17,699 bases of DNA from CAYUXU01 sp964489695 (GTDB lineage Bacteria > Bacillota_I > Bacilli_A > Erysipelotrichales > Erysipelotrichaceae), in NCBI GenBank assembly GCA_964489695.1, contig CAZAZP010000021.1, positions 1-17,699 of the forward strand. Direction: 5' to 3'. The notes under the pieces were generated by a model, which was not told the DNA's origin, made no database searches, and saw only the letters and a list, made by a program, of their open reading frames with translations. The position numbers and the translations under genes are program-made. Shown in pieces: positions 7,716 through 15,367 of this stretch; the stretch's first letter is position 1; the number at the start of each line of letters is the position of its first letter.

Positions 7716-8847
7716 AAATTGGTTGCGCTTCACCTAACACATAGGTAGCTAAAATTTGGTAATCTGAGCCAATCACCGTCAAATCAGCATCATGACCAGC
7801 TAAGATCTTGCCTTTGCGATCCGCTATTTTTAAATATAAAGCCGGATTTAAACTCATCGAAGTTAACGCTGAACTAATATCAACTAAGGCTTCTTCGACC
7901 AGAATGCGTAACCCCTCATTAAACTTTAAAGAACTACCAAGTAATGTATCAGTTTGATAGAAACGACAAGAACCGTGTTCATCAACTTCAACTTTCATTC
8001 CGGGGATTGGTTCATAAATCCCGGCTGGTAGACCTTTTAAGGCAGCTGAATCGGTAATCATAATCATTTTATTATTAGTTTTAAATAATGTTTTCGCAAC
8101 TAATGGGTAAACATGTTGCCCATCCGCAATAATTTCTGCAAAAACATCTAAGGTCATTGCGGCCCCAACAATCCCGGGCGCACGATGATGTAACGAACTC
8201 ATCCCATTAAAGGTATGAGTAATTCCGCCCGCTCCATTTGCGAAGGCTAAAGCTGCTTCTTCAATTGTGGCGGCTGAGTGACCAATTGAAACTACAACAC
8301 CTTGACTATGTAAGTAGCGTAATAACTCAAAGTCCGGATCTTGTTCGGCTGCTAAAGTTACATATTTAATAAAATTACCACTAGCAGCGTTAAATTTATC
8401 AAACTCAATAATCGAGGGCTTCAGTAAGTATTCTGCTGGTTGCGCACCGCGGTGTTTTTCCTCTAAAAATGGGCCTTCTAAATGGATACCCATAATTTTT
8501 GCACCCGGATAATCATTTTCATAAGCTTGTCTGACGTTGGCTAAAGCTTGATACAAGATTTCTTTTTTGGTGGTCGAAGTACTGGGGAAAACTGCCGTAA
8601 TCCCTTCTTTTACTAAACTACTTTGCCAGATTTGATAATCTTCGACTTTTCCCGTGTTAACATCACAGCCATAAGCGCCGTGGGTATGAATATCAATAAA
8701 ACCCGGACTAATAATATTATCCTGGTAATTTACATCACACTTTAAATGATTGTACGGATGGATTTGGTGAATCTTTTGCTCTTTAATCTCAATTTGCGCA
8801 GGTAGAAATCTTCCGTTCATGAAAACTCTTTGACTTTGAATAATCAT
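7714..8847 (-). CDS. nagA: N-acetylglucosamine-6-phosphate deacetylase NagA
   Basis: NagA removes acetate from GlcNAc-6-phosphate to give glucosamine-6-phosphate, for amino-sugar use and cell-wall recycling. The 377-residue length is typical. Amidohydrolase-fold residues are visible: His54 and His56 (IDIHTHG), Glu124 in GIHLEGPF, His190 in SIGHSA, His211 in ITHTFNGM, and the catalytic Asp266 in MITDSA. GAGG lies about 7 bases before the ATG. It follows pdhD by 45 bases in the same direction and has its own extended -10, so it could be transcribed both alone and by readthrough from the PDH operon. No nagB is present in the window. Substrate is inferred from family motifs, which fit NagA well. 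Confidence 0.95.
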   Translation of the reverse strand: MIIQSQRVFMNGRFLPAQIEIKEQKIHQIHPYNHLKCDVNYQDNIISPGFIDIHTHGAYGCDVNTGKVEDYQIWQSSLVKEGITAVFPSTSTTKKEILYQALANVRQAYENDYPGAKIMGIHLEGPFLEEKHRGAQPAEYLLKPSIIEFDKFNAASGNFIKYVTLAAEQDPDFELLRYLHSQGVVVSIGHSAATIEEAALAFANGAGGITHTFNGMSSLHHRAPGIVGAAMTLDVFAEIIADGQHVYPLVAKTLFKTNNKMIMITDSAALKGLPAGIYEPIPGMKVEVDEHGSCRFYQTDTLLGSSLKFNEGLRILVEEALVDISSALTSMSLNPALYLKIADRKGKILAGHDADLTVIGSDYQILATYVLGEAQPI

Positions 8848-8869
8848 AATGTACCTCTTTCCTACGATA

Positions 8870-8878
8870 ATTATAACA
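8870..8878 (-). promoter_or_regulatory. Extended -10 promoter of nagA
   Basis: On the minus strand this reads TGTTATAAT, a perfect extended -10. It lies 22 bases upstream of the nagA ATG, just after the pdhD stop. No clear -35 is seen. The T-rich stretch before it has only a weak stem, so an efficient pdhD terminator is doubtful. Confidence 0.7.
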
Positions 8879-8892
8879 AAATAAAAAGCTGG

Positions 8893-10299
8893 TTAATAGT
8901 GAATTGGTAAGCCCCGTCCTAATTCTGCGGTATCCATAATCGCTTCCGCTACCGTTGGATGAGCATGAATTACTAAAGCTATATCAGCTAGACTCGTTTG
9001 AGTTTCAATCGCTAAAGTTAGTTCAGCAATAATCTCGCTAGCACTAACCCCGACTACTTGGGCCCCAACTAAAATCCCACTCTCTTTTAAACTAACTAAT
9101 TGAACAAAACCTTCAGTCGCATCAAGTGATAAAGCGCGACCATTACCCGCTAAAGGAAATTTAGCCACCTCAACCTCTAAGTTGGAAGCCTGTGCCATGG
9201 TGGGAGTTAAACCAGTACTCGCAATTTCTGGATCAGTAAAACAGACCGCTGGTAGCGCTTGATAATCAATCCGTGCTTGTTTACCCGCGATAACTTCTGC
9301 CACTATTTTTGCTTCATAACTGGCTTTATGAGCTAAAGCTGGACCAGCCACGACATCACCAATGGCATAAATATGAGGTTGGCTTGTCTTGCCTTGTTGA
9401 TCAATTTTAATTAGACCACGTTCATTAAGTTCAACTCCCGCTAATTCTAATCCTAAATCATCCGTATTCGGACGACGACCGACCGTTACCACAACATAAT
9501 CAGCGCTTAAATCAAGCTCTTCTGTTGGTGTTTTAATCGTAACAACTATCCCATTAGCTGTTTCTTTAACGCTTTGCGCTAAGGAACTGGTTAGTACTTG
9601 CACCTTTTTCTGTTTAAAGCCCTTTAAGACTGGTTCAACTAATTCAAAATCAAAAGTAGCTAAGATATTAGGTAAAGCTTCAACGATGGTAACTTGGCTA
9701 CCTAAATTAGCATAAATCCCAGCTAGCTCTGAACCAATATAGCCACCGCCAATAAAAATAATTTTGGCAGGTATTTCAGATAAACCTAAGGCACCACTTG
9801 AGTCTAAAACTCGATTACTAAACTTAAAACCAGGAATTTCAATCGGTCGACTACCTGTTGCGATAATGGCGTTTTTAAACACATATGATTGACTTTGGTC
9901 AGCTTGAATTACTCTTAGCTGCTGGGCATCATTGAAAAAGGCTGAACCTTGAATAATCTCAACTTGGTTTTTCTTTAAAAGACTCTCTACCCCTTTAGTA
10001 AGCTTTTTAACTACCCGATTATTTTTCCATTGTTGGGTTTGTTTAAAATCGAGCTTGACTTGTTCGCTAGTTAAGCCAAACTTGGCTGAGTCGAGCATCG
10101 TTTGATACCGATGCCCAACATTGATTAAGGCTTTAGAAGGAATACAACCTTCATTTAAACAAACTCCACCGATTTTATCTCTTTCAATAATCGTAACTTG
10201 TTGCCCGAGCTGAGCGGCTCGAATGGCTGCCACATAACCACCTGGACCCGAACCAATTACGATTGTTTCTCTTTCTAACGCTAAATCTCCAACTACCAT
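8893..10299 (-). CDS. pdhD: Dihydrolipoamide dehydrogenase (E3 of pyruvate dehydrogenase)
   Basis: E3 re-oxidises the dihydrolipoyl arm of E2 and passes electrons via FAD to NAD+. The 468 residues match the family. Visible: FAD-binding GSGPGG (residues 16-21), the redox disulfide Cys47/Cys52 in GGVCLNEGCIPSK, the NAD-binding GGGYIG loop near 190, the second FAD motif (YAIGDV), and the catalytic His447-Glu452 pair in HAHPTVAE. It has no N-terminal lipoyl domain, unlike E3 of some Mollicutes and streptococci. GGAGG lies 6 bases before the ATG. It is separated from the E2 stop by one base and is the last gene of the lplA-pdhABCD operon. Confidence 0.97.
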   Translation of the reverse strand: MVVGDLALERETIVIGSGPGGYVAAIRAAQLGQQVTIIERDKIGGVCLNEGCIPSKALINVGHRYQTMLDSAKFGLTSEQVKLDFKQTQQWKNNRVVKKLTKGVESLLKKNQVEIIQGSAFFNDAQQLRVIQADQSQSYVFKNAIIATGSRPIEIPGFKFSNRVLDSSGALGLSEIPAKIIFIGGGYIGSELAGIYANLGSQVTIVEALPNILATFDFELVEPVLKGFKQKKVQVLTSSLAQSVKETANGIVVTIKTPTEELDLSADYVVVTVGRRPNTDDLGLELAGVELNERGLIKIDQQGKTSQPHIYAIGDVVAGPALAHKASYEAKIVAEVIAGKQARIDYQALPAVCFTDPEIASTGLTPTMAQASNLEVEVAKFPLAGNGRALSLDATEGFVQLVSLKESGILVGAQVVGVSASEIIAELTLAIETQTSLADIALVIHAHPTVAEAIMDTAELGRGLPIHY

Positions 10300-10300
10300 T

Positions 10301-11551
10301 TTAGCCCTCCATTATTAATAAATCCGGATCATGAATCAACCGCTTCAACTCGTTCATAAATAATTGCGCCGTCATGCCATCCACAATGCGATGATCAAAG
10401 CTGAGCGATAAACTTAAGACTGCGGCTATCTCTATTGTATCATCAGTACTAACGATTGGTTTTTTATTAATACTGCCAACGCCTAAGATCGCTACTTCCG
10501 GATAATTAATAATCGGCGTAAAGAATGAACCACGAGCAGAACCAATATTACTAATTGTAATGGTGCCACCTTTCATCTCATCACTAGTTAATGTTCTGGC
10601 TTGTGCTTTGTTAGCTAACTCCGCTATTTCCCGGGCAATAGTATAAAGCCCTTTCCGATCAGTTTGTTTTATATTCGGGACAAATAAACCCGCTGGTGTA
10701 TCCACCGCAATCCCAATATTAAAAGCAGTATGGTAAAGGATTTCATCGGTTTCCGCCAATAAAGAAGCATTTAAAACTGGATATTCTTTTAAAGCCAGCG
10801 TTAAAGCCTTCACAAAATAAGCTAAATAAGTTAACTTAATACCTTTAGTACTGGCGCTTTCTTTATATTTATTTCGATGAGCGACGAGCTTATCAACGAC
10901 TACTTCATCAAATAAAGTCACATGAGGTACTACTTGACTACTTAAGCTAACATTTTTCGCGATGGCTTTCCGCATAGCAGAAAGCTTTTCTTTATAGTCA
11001 ATGTCACTTTCAACTGGGGCTACTCCTGTAGCTGGTATCGTGGTAGTTTCAACTGCCACGTCTTTAACCGTACTATTAGCTGCGTAAGCTTGAACGTCAG
11101 CCATTGTAATCTGACCATTATGACCATTAGGAGTAACGTTAGCTAAATCAATTCCATTTTGATAAGCCCATTGCCGTACCGCCGGCATCGCTAATACCAT
11201 GGTTTTAGTTGTGTCAGCTGACTCTAGTTTTTGAGGAGTAGTTTTAACTGGCTCACTGGCGGGGGTTTCAGTTTGAATAGGGGTAGTCGTTGCGATAGCT
11301 TTATCTCCATTATTATCAGCGGTGATTTCAATCAAAGCAGTCCCCACTTCGACGACTGTGCCTGGTTCAACTAGTATTTTACTAACTTTACCACTGACCG
11401 GAGCGGGAATTTCTTGCAAGAGTTTATCGTTTTGTAGTTCGAGTAAAGGTTCATCTTCTTTAATCACATCACCTTCTTTAACAAACCATTTAACGATTTC
11501 ACCTTCGTGCATTCCTTCCCCGACATCCGGTAATTTAAATATATATGTCAT
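10301..11551 (-). CDS. pdhC: Dihydrolipoamide acetyltransferase (E2 of pyruvate dehydrogenase)
   Basis: E2 is the core of the complex and moves the acetyl group from lipoamide to CoA. In order: one lipoyl domain (about 1-78) with lipoyl lysine Lys43 in the QNDK turn; an Ala/Thr/Pro-rich linker (about 80-115); a peripheral-subunit-binding domain (about 120-155, PAVRQWAYQNGIDL and GHNGQITMADV) that holds E1 or E3; a second linker; and the catalytic domain from about 185 to the end with FDHRIVDG (His387, Asp391). At 416 residues it is a single-lipoyl-domain E2. The sequence after the lipoyl lysine is LLQE where VVE or similar is more usual. AGGAGG lies 6 bases before the ATG; the gap to pdhB is 9 bases. 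Confidence 0.95.
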   Translation of the reverse strand: MTYIFKLPDVGEGMHEGEIVKWFVKEGDVIKEDEPLLELQNDKLLQEIPAPVSGKVSKILVEPGTVVEVGTALIEITADNNGDKAIATTTPIQTETPASEPVKTTPQKLESADTTKTMVLAMPAVRQWAYQNGIDLANVTPNGHNGQITMADVQAYAANSTVKDVAVETTTIPATGVAPVESDIDYKEKLSAMRKAIAKNVSLSSQVVPHVTLFDEVVVDKLVAHRNKYKESASTKGIKLTYLAYFVKALTLALKEYPVLNASLLAETDEILYHTAFNIGIAVDTPAGLFVPNIKQTDRKGLYTIAREIAELANKAQARTLTSDEMKGGTITISNIGSARGSFFTPIINYPEVAILGVGSINKKPIVSTDDTIEIAAVLSLSLSFDHRIVDGMTAQLFMNELKRLIHDPDLLIMEG

Positions 11552-11560
11552 GAAAACCTC

Positions 11561-12541
11561 CTACTTATATGCCATGCTGGCGTGAATTTTATCGATAATA
11601 TCTTCACTATTTGGTAGCCAGATTTTTTCCGCTAAACCAAAGGGGAAAACAGTATCTGGAGCTGCGACTTTCATAATTGGGGCTTTTAACTGCAAGATTG
11701 CCCGTTCCGCGATTTCTGCCATCACATGAGAACCAACCCCAGCTTGTCGTTGCGCTTCTTGGACAACGATTAATCGACCTGTCTTACTCACTGAAGTAGT
11801 AATCGTCGCTAAATCGATGGGTGAAACAGTTCTTAAATCAATAACTTCTACTGAGATGTTGTCATTAGCAACTTGTTGGGCAGCCTTGATAGTTTCTTGG
11901 ACCATCGCACCATAAGTCACGATGGTAACATCTTCACCTGGAGTTACCACTTTAGCTTCACCAAGTGGAATCGTATAATATTCTTCTGGAACATCCGCCT
12001 TAATTGAACGGTACAACTTCATATGTTCCAAAAATAAAACGGGATCATTATCTTCAATCGCTGCCAGTAATAAACCTTTAGCCTCGTAAGGATTAGAAGG
12101 AATTACTACCTTAAGACCAGGCGATTGGGTTAATAAACTTTCTAAATTATCAGAGTGTAATTCTGGAGTATGAACGCCACCACCAAAGGGTGAACGAATC
12201 GTAATGGGGGCGTTACGAGTATTACCTAATCGATAACGCATCCGGGCTGCTTGCGCGACTAATGAATCCATGACTTCAAAAACAAAGCCAAAAAATTGTA
12301 TTTCCATAATTGGACGAAAGCCTTTTAAACCTAAACCAATCGCTAAGCCACCAATCGCAGATTCTGCCAGTGGGGTATTAAAAACACGGTTTTCGCCATG
12401 TTTAGCTTGTAAGCCATCAGTAGCTCGGAAAACTCCACCATATTGACCCACATCTTCACCGAAAATCAAGACATTAGGATCATTAGTTAAAGCCAAATCC
12501 ATCGCTTCAGTAATGGCTTGAATCATTGTTTTATTGGCCAT
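11561..12541 (-). CDS. pdhB: Pyruvate dehydrogenase E1 beta subunit
   Basis: E1 beta pairs with PdhA in the alpha2beta2 thiamin-diphosphate enzyme that decarboxylates pyruvate and acetylates the lipoyl arm. The 326-residue length and the order of motifs are standard: GEDVGQYGGVFRATDGL at the N-terminus, the FFGFVFEVMDSL helix with the conserved Glu, the SPFGGGVHTPELHSDNLE loop, and the C-terminal transketolase domain ending at VAAPDTVFPF. AAAGGAGG lies 7 bases before the ATG, and the ATG overlaps the end of pdhA by 11 bases, which favours equal synthesis of the two subunits. The stop is TAG. A branched-chain or acetoin complex is possible, but the full set with lplA favours PDH. Confidence 0.95.
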   Translation of the reverse strand: MANKTMIQAITEAMDLALTNDPNVLIFGEDVGQYGGVFRATDGLQAKHGENRVFNTPLAESAIGGLAIGLGLKGFRPIMEIQFFGFVFEVMDSLVAQAARMRYRLGNTRNAPITIRSPFGGGVHTPELHSDNLESLLTQSPGLKVVIPSNPYEAKGLLLAAIEDNDPVLFLEHMKLYRSIKADVPEEYYTIPLGEAKVVTPGEDVTIVTYGAMVQETIKAAQQVANDNISVEVIDLRTVSPIDLATITTSVSKTGRLIVVQEAQRQAGVGSHVMAEIAERAILQLKAPIMKVAAPDTVFPFGLAEKIWLPNSEDIIDKIHASMAYK

Positions 12542-13649
12542 GATTTTCCTCCTTTGCTTGATAGTAAGCTAATTGTTCTTGTAAATTAGCTGTTGGGTGC
12601 TCAAACATATTTGTAATGAAATCCGATACCTTTTGTGGGGGAACTTCATCCGCTTGCTTGAGAGCTTGTCTAATTTCTTCTTCAAATTTTAAAACTAATT
12701 CAACTTCACTAGTTTCATCCCAAAGATTCAATTTGGTTAAATAATGTCGCATCCGAATTAAAGGGTCTTTTTTATCCCAAAATTCAAAACTAGCTTGATC
12801 ACGATAACGTTTCGGATCATCGCCTGATAAAGAGTGTGGCCCAAAGCGCGAAGTGACCGTTTCGATTAAAACTGGCCCATTACCTGCTAACGCATAATCT
12901 TTCGCATATTTAGAAACTACATAAACAGCTAAAGGATCCATCCCATCAACATAAAAACCTAAGATACCAGCTGCGACCGCCTTTTGGGCTAACGTAGCTG
13001 CTTTAGTTTGGACTTTCCGTTCGGTTGAAATCGCATAACCATTATTTTGAACGTAAAAGACCGCTGGTACATTAAAGCTACCAGCAAAATTAATACCTTC
13101 ATAAAAATCACCTTGCGAAGAACCACCATCACCGGTATAGGTGTAAGCTACCGCTGCTTCATTCCGCAATTTCATCCCTAAGGCGACCCCTGTTGTTTGG
13201 ATAATTTGGGCTCCAATAATAATTTGGGGAGGTAACGCATTAAAATCAGCTGGATATTGATTACCAGCCACATGGCCCCGACTCCAAAGAATAGCTTGAG
13301 CTAGTGGTAATCCATGTTTAACTAATTGGGGAACATCACGATAACCCGGTAACAAAAAATCTTGCGCAGTAAAAACCATTTGACTAGCTAACTGGCTCGC
13401 TTCCTGGCCCGCATTAGGGGCGAAAAAACCGAGCCGGCCTTGTTTAGCTAACGTCGTAAACCGATCATTAACTACTCGGGCCCATAACATATCAGCCATC
13501 AATTGTTTTAATTGTGTATCATCTAAATCCGGCTTTAAATCCGGATTAACAATTTCTCCAGTTTCATCTAGCACTGAAACTAACGGAAAGATCTTTTCAA
13601 TCGCCGCTGCTTGAGTTGCTAAATCAACTAAACTAACTTTCTTAGCCAA
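12531..13649 (-). CDS. pdhA: Pyruvate dehydrogenase E1 alpha subunit, TTG start
   Basis: E1 alpha carries most of the thiamin-diphosphate site. The ThDP motif starts at GDGGSSQGD (residues 173-181) and ends with the Asn pair in YVQNNGY near 202; the phosphorylation-loop region follows (SRFGPHSLSGDDP). I chose the TTG at 13649: AGGAG lies 9 bases before it, the protein then begins MAKKVSLVDL, and its 372 residues equal the usual length (B. subtilis PdhA 371, from memory). In-frame ATG 13715, with AAGGG 7 bases upstream, would add 22 residues and cannot be excluded; the ATG at 13745 has no clear site and overlaps lplA. An inverted repeat can mask the TTG ribosome site. Identity is certain; the start is moderately sure. 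Confidence 0.92.
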   Translation of the reverse strand: MAKKVSLVDLATQAAAIEKIFPLVSVLDETGEIVNPDLKPDLDDTQLKQLMADMLWARVVNDRFTTLAKQGRLGFFAPNAGQEASQLASQMVFTAQDFLLPGYRDVPQLVKHGLPLAQAILWSRGHVAGNQYPADFNALPPQIIIGAQIIQTTGVALGMKLRNEAAVAYTYTGDGGSSQGDFYEGINFAGSFNVPAVFYVQNNGYAISTERKVQTKAATLAQKAVAAGILGFYVDGMDPLAVYVVSKYAKDYALAGNGPVLIETVTSRFGPHSLSGDDPKRYRDQASFEFWDKKDPLIRMRHYLTKLNLWDETSEVELVLKFEEEIRQALKQADEVPPQKVSDFITNMFEHPTANLQEQLAYYQAKEENHGQ

Positions 13650-13655
13650 AGTATC

Positions 13656-13705
13656 ACGCTCCTTTTGATTACTTTTTGCATCTCTACCATAGCACTTAGG
13701 AGCGT
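13656..13705 (-). promoter_or_regulatory. Inverted repeat that covers the pdhA ribosome-binding site
   Basis: ACGCTCCT (plus-strand 13656-13663) and AGGAGCGT (13698-13705) are perfect 8-base complements 34 bases apart. On the mRNA the downstream arm contains the AGGAG that serves the TTG start, so the stem would hide it. Inside the loop, TGC and GCA can pair further. Whether it forms in the cell is unknown. Confidence 0.45.
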
Positions 13706-13725
13706 TGTTTGCCATTGATATACCC

Positions 13726-14712
13726 TTAGCCAAATAGAACTTCAAGTAACTCTTCTAAGCTTACTTGACCAAAATAATCTCTTAAATTTATTTGACTCAA
13801 ATAATTAGTAAGACTTTGTTTTTCAAAATTTAATCCTACTAAACGAGTCTCTAATTCACTAATATCCTTTAAACCGAGATAATCCCCTAAAAACCGAAGA
13901 TACACAATTTTACCTTGTTCAACTTTAACTAAAGTTTCAACTTGTCCGCCAGTAAAACGCTTTTGGTTACGATAATCAAAAGCTGGTGATTCACCATAAA
14001 TGAAATCCCAAGTAGAAAACTTCAGCTTAGCTAATTGGTGGATTTCCGTTAATTGTTGATCAGATAAAATAATCTCTTGATCATTCCCTTGATTAGATAA
14101 ATAGTATTGCAATTCTTGCCAGAAATCAGTAATTTCCATTGGTCTAGTTAAATGTTCTTTGATATTAGTAACGCGCGAACGGACTGAAGCCACCCCTTTC
14201 GCGATGATTTTATGAGGATCAACACTTAACGCTTCAACTAAATTATTAATATCCACATCAAACATAATCGTACCATGATGCATCAACTTACCATTTGCAT
14301 ACCGTTGCGCATTCCCCGATACTTTTAATCCATTCACTAAAATATCATTTCGTCCGGAAGCCTCAGCTGGTACCCCTAAATGATTTAAAGCAGCAACGAT
14401 GGGTGTCACGTATTTTTTATAATTGACGTGCCCGGGGTCCGCCACATTAATTATGAAGGTAAAGTTCAAATTACCAAAATCATGATAAACTGCCCCACCA
14501 CCAGAAATCCGGCGAGCCACTAAAATATCATGTTCTTGAATAAATTTAGGATTGATTTCATTTAAAGTTGTTTGGTTTTTACCAATAATCACTGAAGGCT
14601 GATTTTGCCATAAAAAAAAGAAATCTTCCGGTTCGACCAACTGCTTTAAAGCATATTCATCTAAAGCTAAATTAAAATATGGATTGACTGATGGATTAAG
14701 TAAATATTTCAT
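13726..14712 (-). CDS. lplA: Lipoate-protein ligase A
   Basis: LplA activates free lipoate with ATP and joins it to the lipoyl lysine of proteins such as PdhC. The 328-residue protein has the family blocks in order: WQNQPSVIIGKNQ, RRISGGGAVYHDFGNLNFTF (the lipoyl-AMP loop), the lysine in NGLKVSGNAQR, HHGTIMFDVD, and KGVASVRSRVTNI; the C-terminal third (about 240-328) is the accessory domain found in two-domain ligases. AAGGAGA lies 7 bases before the ATG. It heads the PDH operon, 76 bases before the pdhA TTG, so the cell makes the ligase and its main target together. No lipA or lipB is in the window, which suggests but does not prove reliance on scavenged lipoate. Confidence 0.96.
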   Translation of the reverse strand: MKYLLNPSVNPYFNLALDEYALKQLVEPEDFFFLWQNQPSVIIGKNQTTLNEINPKFIQEHDILVARRISGGGAVYHDFGNLNFTFIINVADPGHVNYKKYVTPIVAALNHLGVPAEASGRNDILVNGLKVSGNAQRYANGKLMHHGTIMFDVDINNLVEALSVDPHKIIAKGVASVRSRVTNIKEHLTRPMEITDFWQELQYYLSNQGNDQEIILSDQQLTEIHQLAKLKFSTWDFIYGESPAFDYRNQKRFTGGQVETLVKVEQGKIVYLRFLGDYLGLKDISELETRLVGLNFEKQSLTNYLSQINLRDYFGQVSLEELLEVLFG

Positions 14713-14729
14713 AGTATTCTCCTTAACCT

Positions 14730-14759
14730 ATCTTAACGACAATTTCCTTAAAATTACAA
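14730..14759 (-). promoter_or_regulatory. Probable promoter of the lplA-pdhABCD operon
   Basis: On the minus strand TTGTAA (14754-14759) and TAAGAT (14730-14735) are 18 bases apart. The transcript would start near 14723, with the AAGGAGA ribosome site just inside it. The fit to consensus is moderate, and no other box in the gap is better placed. Confidence 0.45.
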
Positions 14760-14790
14760 TAAAAATGACTGCTAACCCGTTTTAAGCAAA

Positions 14791-14819
14791 TTGCATTTTC
14801 CCGCATTATTAATTATAAT
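14791..14819 (+). promoter_or_regulatory. Promoter of the four-helix membrane protein gene
   Basis: TTGCAT (14791-14796) and TATAAT (14814-14819) are exactly 17 bases apart, a near-consensus sigma-A promoter. The transcript should start near 14826, leaving a leader of about 13 bases with AGAGG. It diverges from the lplA promoter. Confidence 0.8.
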
Positions 14820-14838
14820 CACAGATAAGAGGTACTGT

Positions 14839-15288
14839 ATGCCAACGAACCTAAAAAACCAACTGTCTTTACAAAAAGATATTAAAAAGATTAACTACTG
14901 GACACTCAGCTATTTTTTTATCATGATTATCCTTTTTACCTTACCGTTAGTCAGTTATCAAGTAAATGCTAATAGTGATCAATTAAAAATGAATGGCTTA
15001 GCGTTAATGTTTGCTGGTCAATTTTTTATCGGATTAATCATCTTAGTTTTAAATCTTTTGGGTTTAGCTACCGCTTTAATGGTAGAAATTCAAAAATATG
15101 CACGGTTTTCATTTTTGCTTGGGCCTTGGCTCAATCTTATTTTGATTTTCATCTTAACTAACTTACCTAATACTAAACTACAAGTTGGTGCTTGGTTAAG
15201 CATTCTGCTTAGTGTCGCAGCCATCGTCTTCCAACATTTTTCACTGATTAAAATCGTCTTTCAAAGTTGGTTTAAACCCCGCGAATAA
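14839..15288 (+). CDS. Unrecognised four-helix membrane protein
   Basis: I do not recognise this 149-residue protein. The chosen ATG has AGAGG about 7 bases upstream; an in-frame TTG at 14791 is the promoter -35 and is rejected. A basic, cytosolic-looking N-terminus (residues 1-18) is followed by four predicted membrane segments at about 20-41, 53-81, 89-109 and 115-137, and a short basic tail (WFKPRE). There are few charged residues within the helices, no cysteine and no obvious catalytic motif. The loop at 42-52 (NANSDQLK) would be outside if the N-terminus is inside. It has its own strong promoter and lies 79 bases before the Na/Pi-transporter gene, which also has its own. No clear terminator lies between them, so the two may be partly co-transcribed. 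Function unknown. Confidence 0.8.
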   Translation: MPTNLKNQLSLQKDIKKINYWTLSYFFIMIILFTLPLVSYQVNANSDQLKMNGLALMFAGQFFIGLIILVLNLLGLATALMVEIQKYARFSFLLGPWLNLILIFILTNLPNTKLQVGAWLSILLSVAAIVFQHFSLIKIVFQSWFKPRE

Positions 15289-15310
15289 TTTAGTTTTACC
15301 CATCAGATTT

Positions 15311-15319
15311 TGTTATAAT
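15311..15319 (+). promoter_or_regulatory. Extended -10 promoter of the Na/Pi cotransporter gene
   Basis: TGTTATAAT, a perfect extended -10 (TATAAT at 15314-15319), lies 23 bases after the previous stop. The -35 region is weak. The leader, from about 15326, contains AAGGAG before the ATG. Confidence 0.75.
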
Positions 15320-15367
15320 TAAACTGTAATCGACTGATTCAAGCTTTAACTTTAAGGAGTCTCTACG

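Noticed and set aside
11322..11585. Plus-strand open frame opposite the start of pdhC
   Set aside because: Ser/Thr/Pro-rich translation of the complement of the lipoyl domain; a shadow.
14786..14813. GCAAATTGC and AT-rich near-palindromes between lplA and the membrane-protein gene
   Set aside because: Short, in AT-rich sequence, and overlapping a plain -35; not distinct enough to call an operator.
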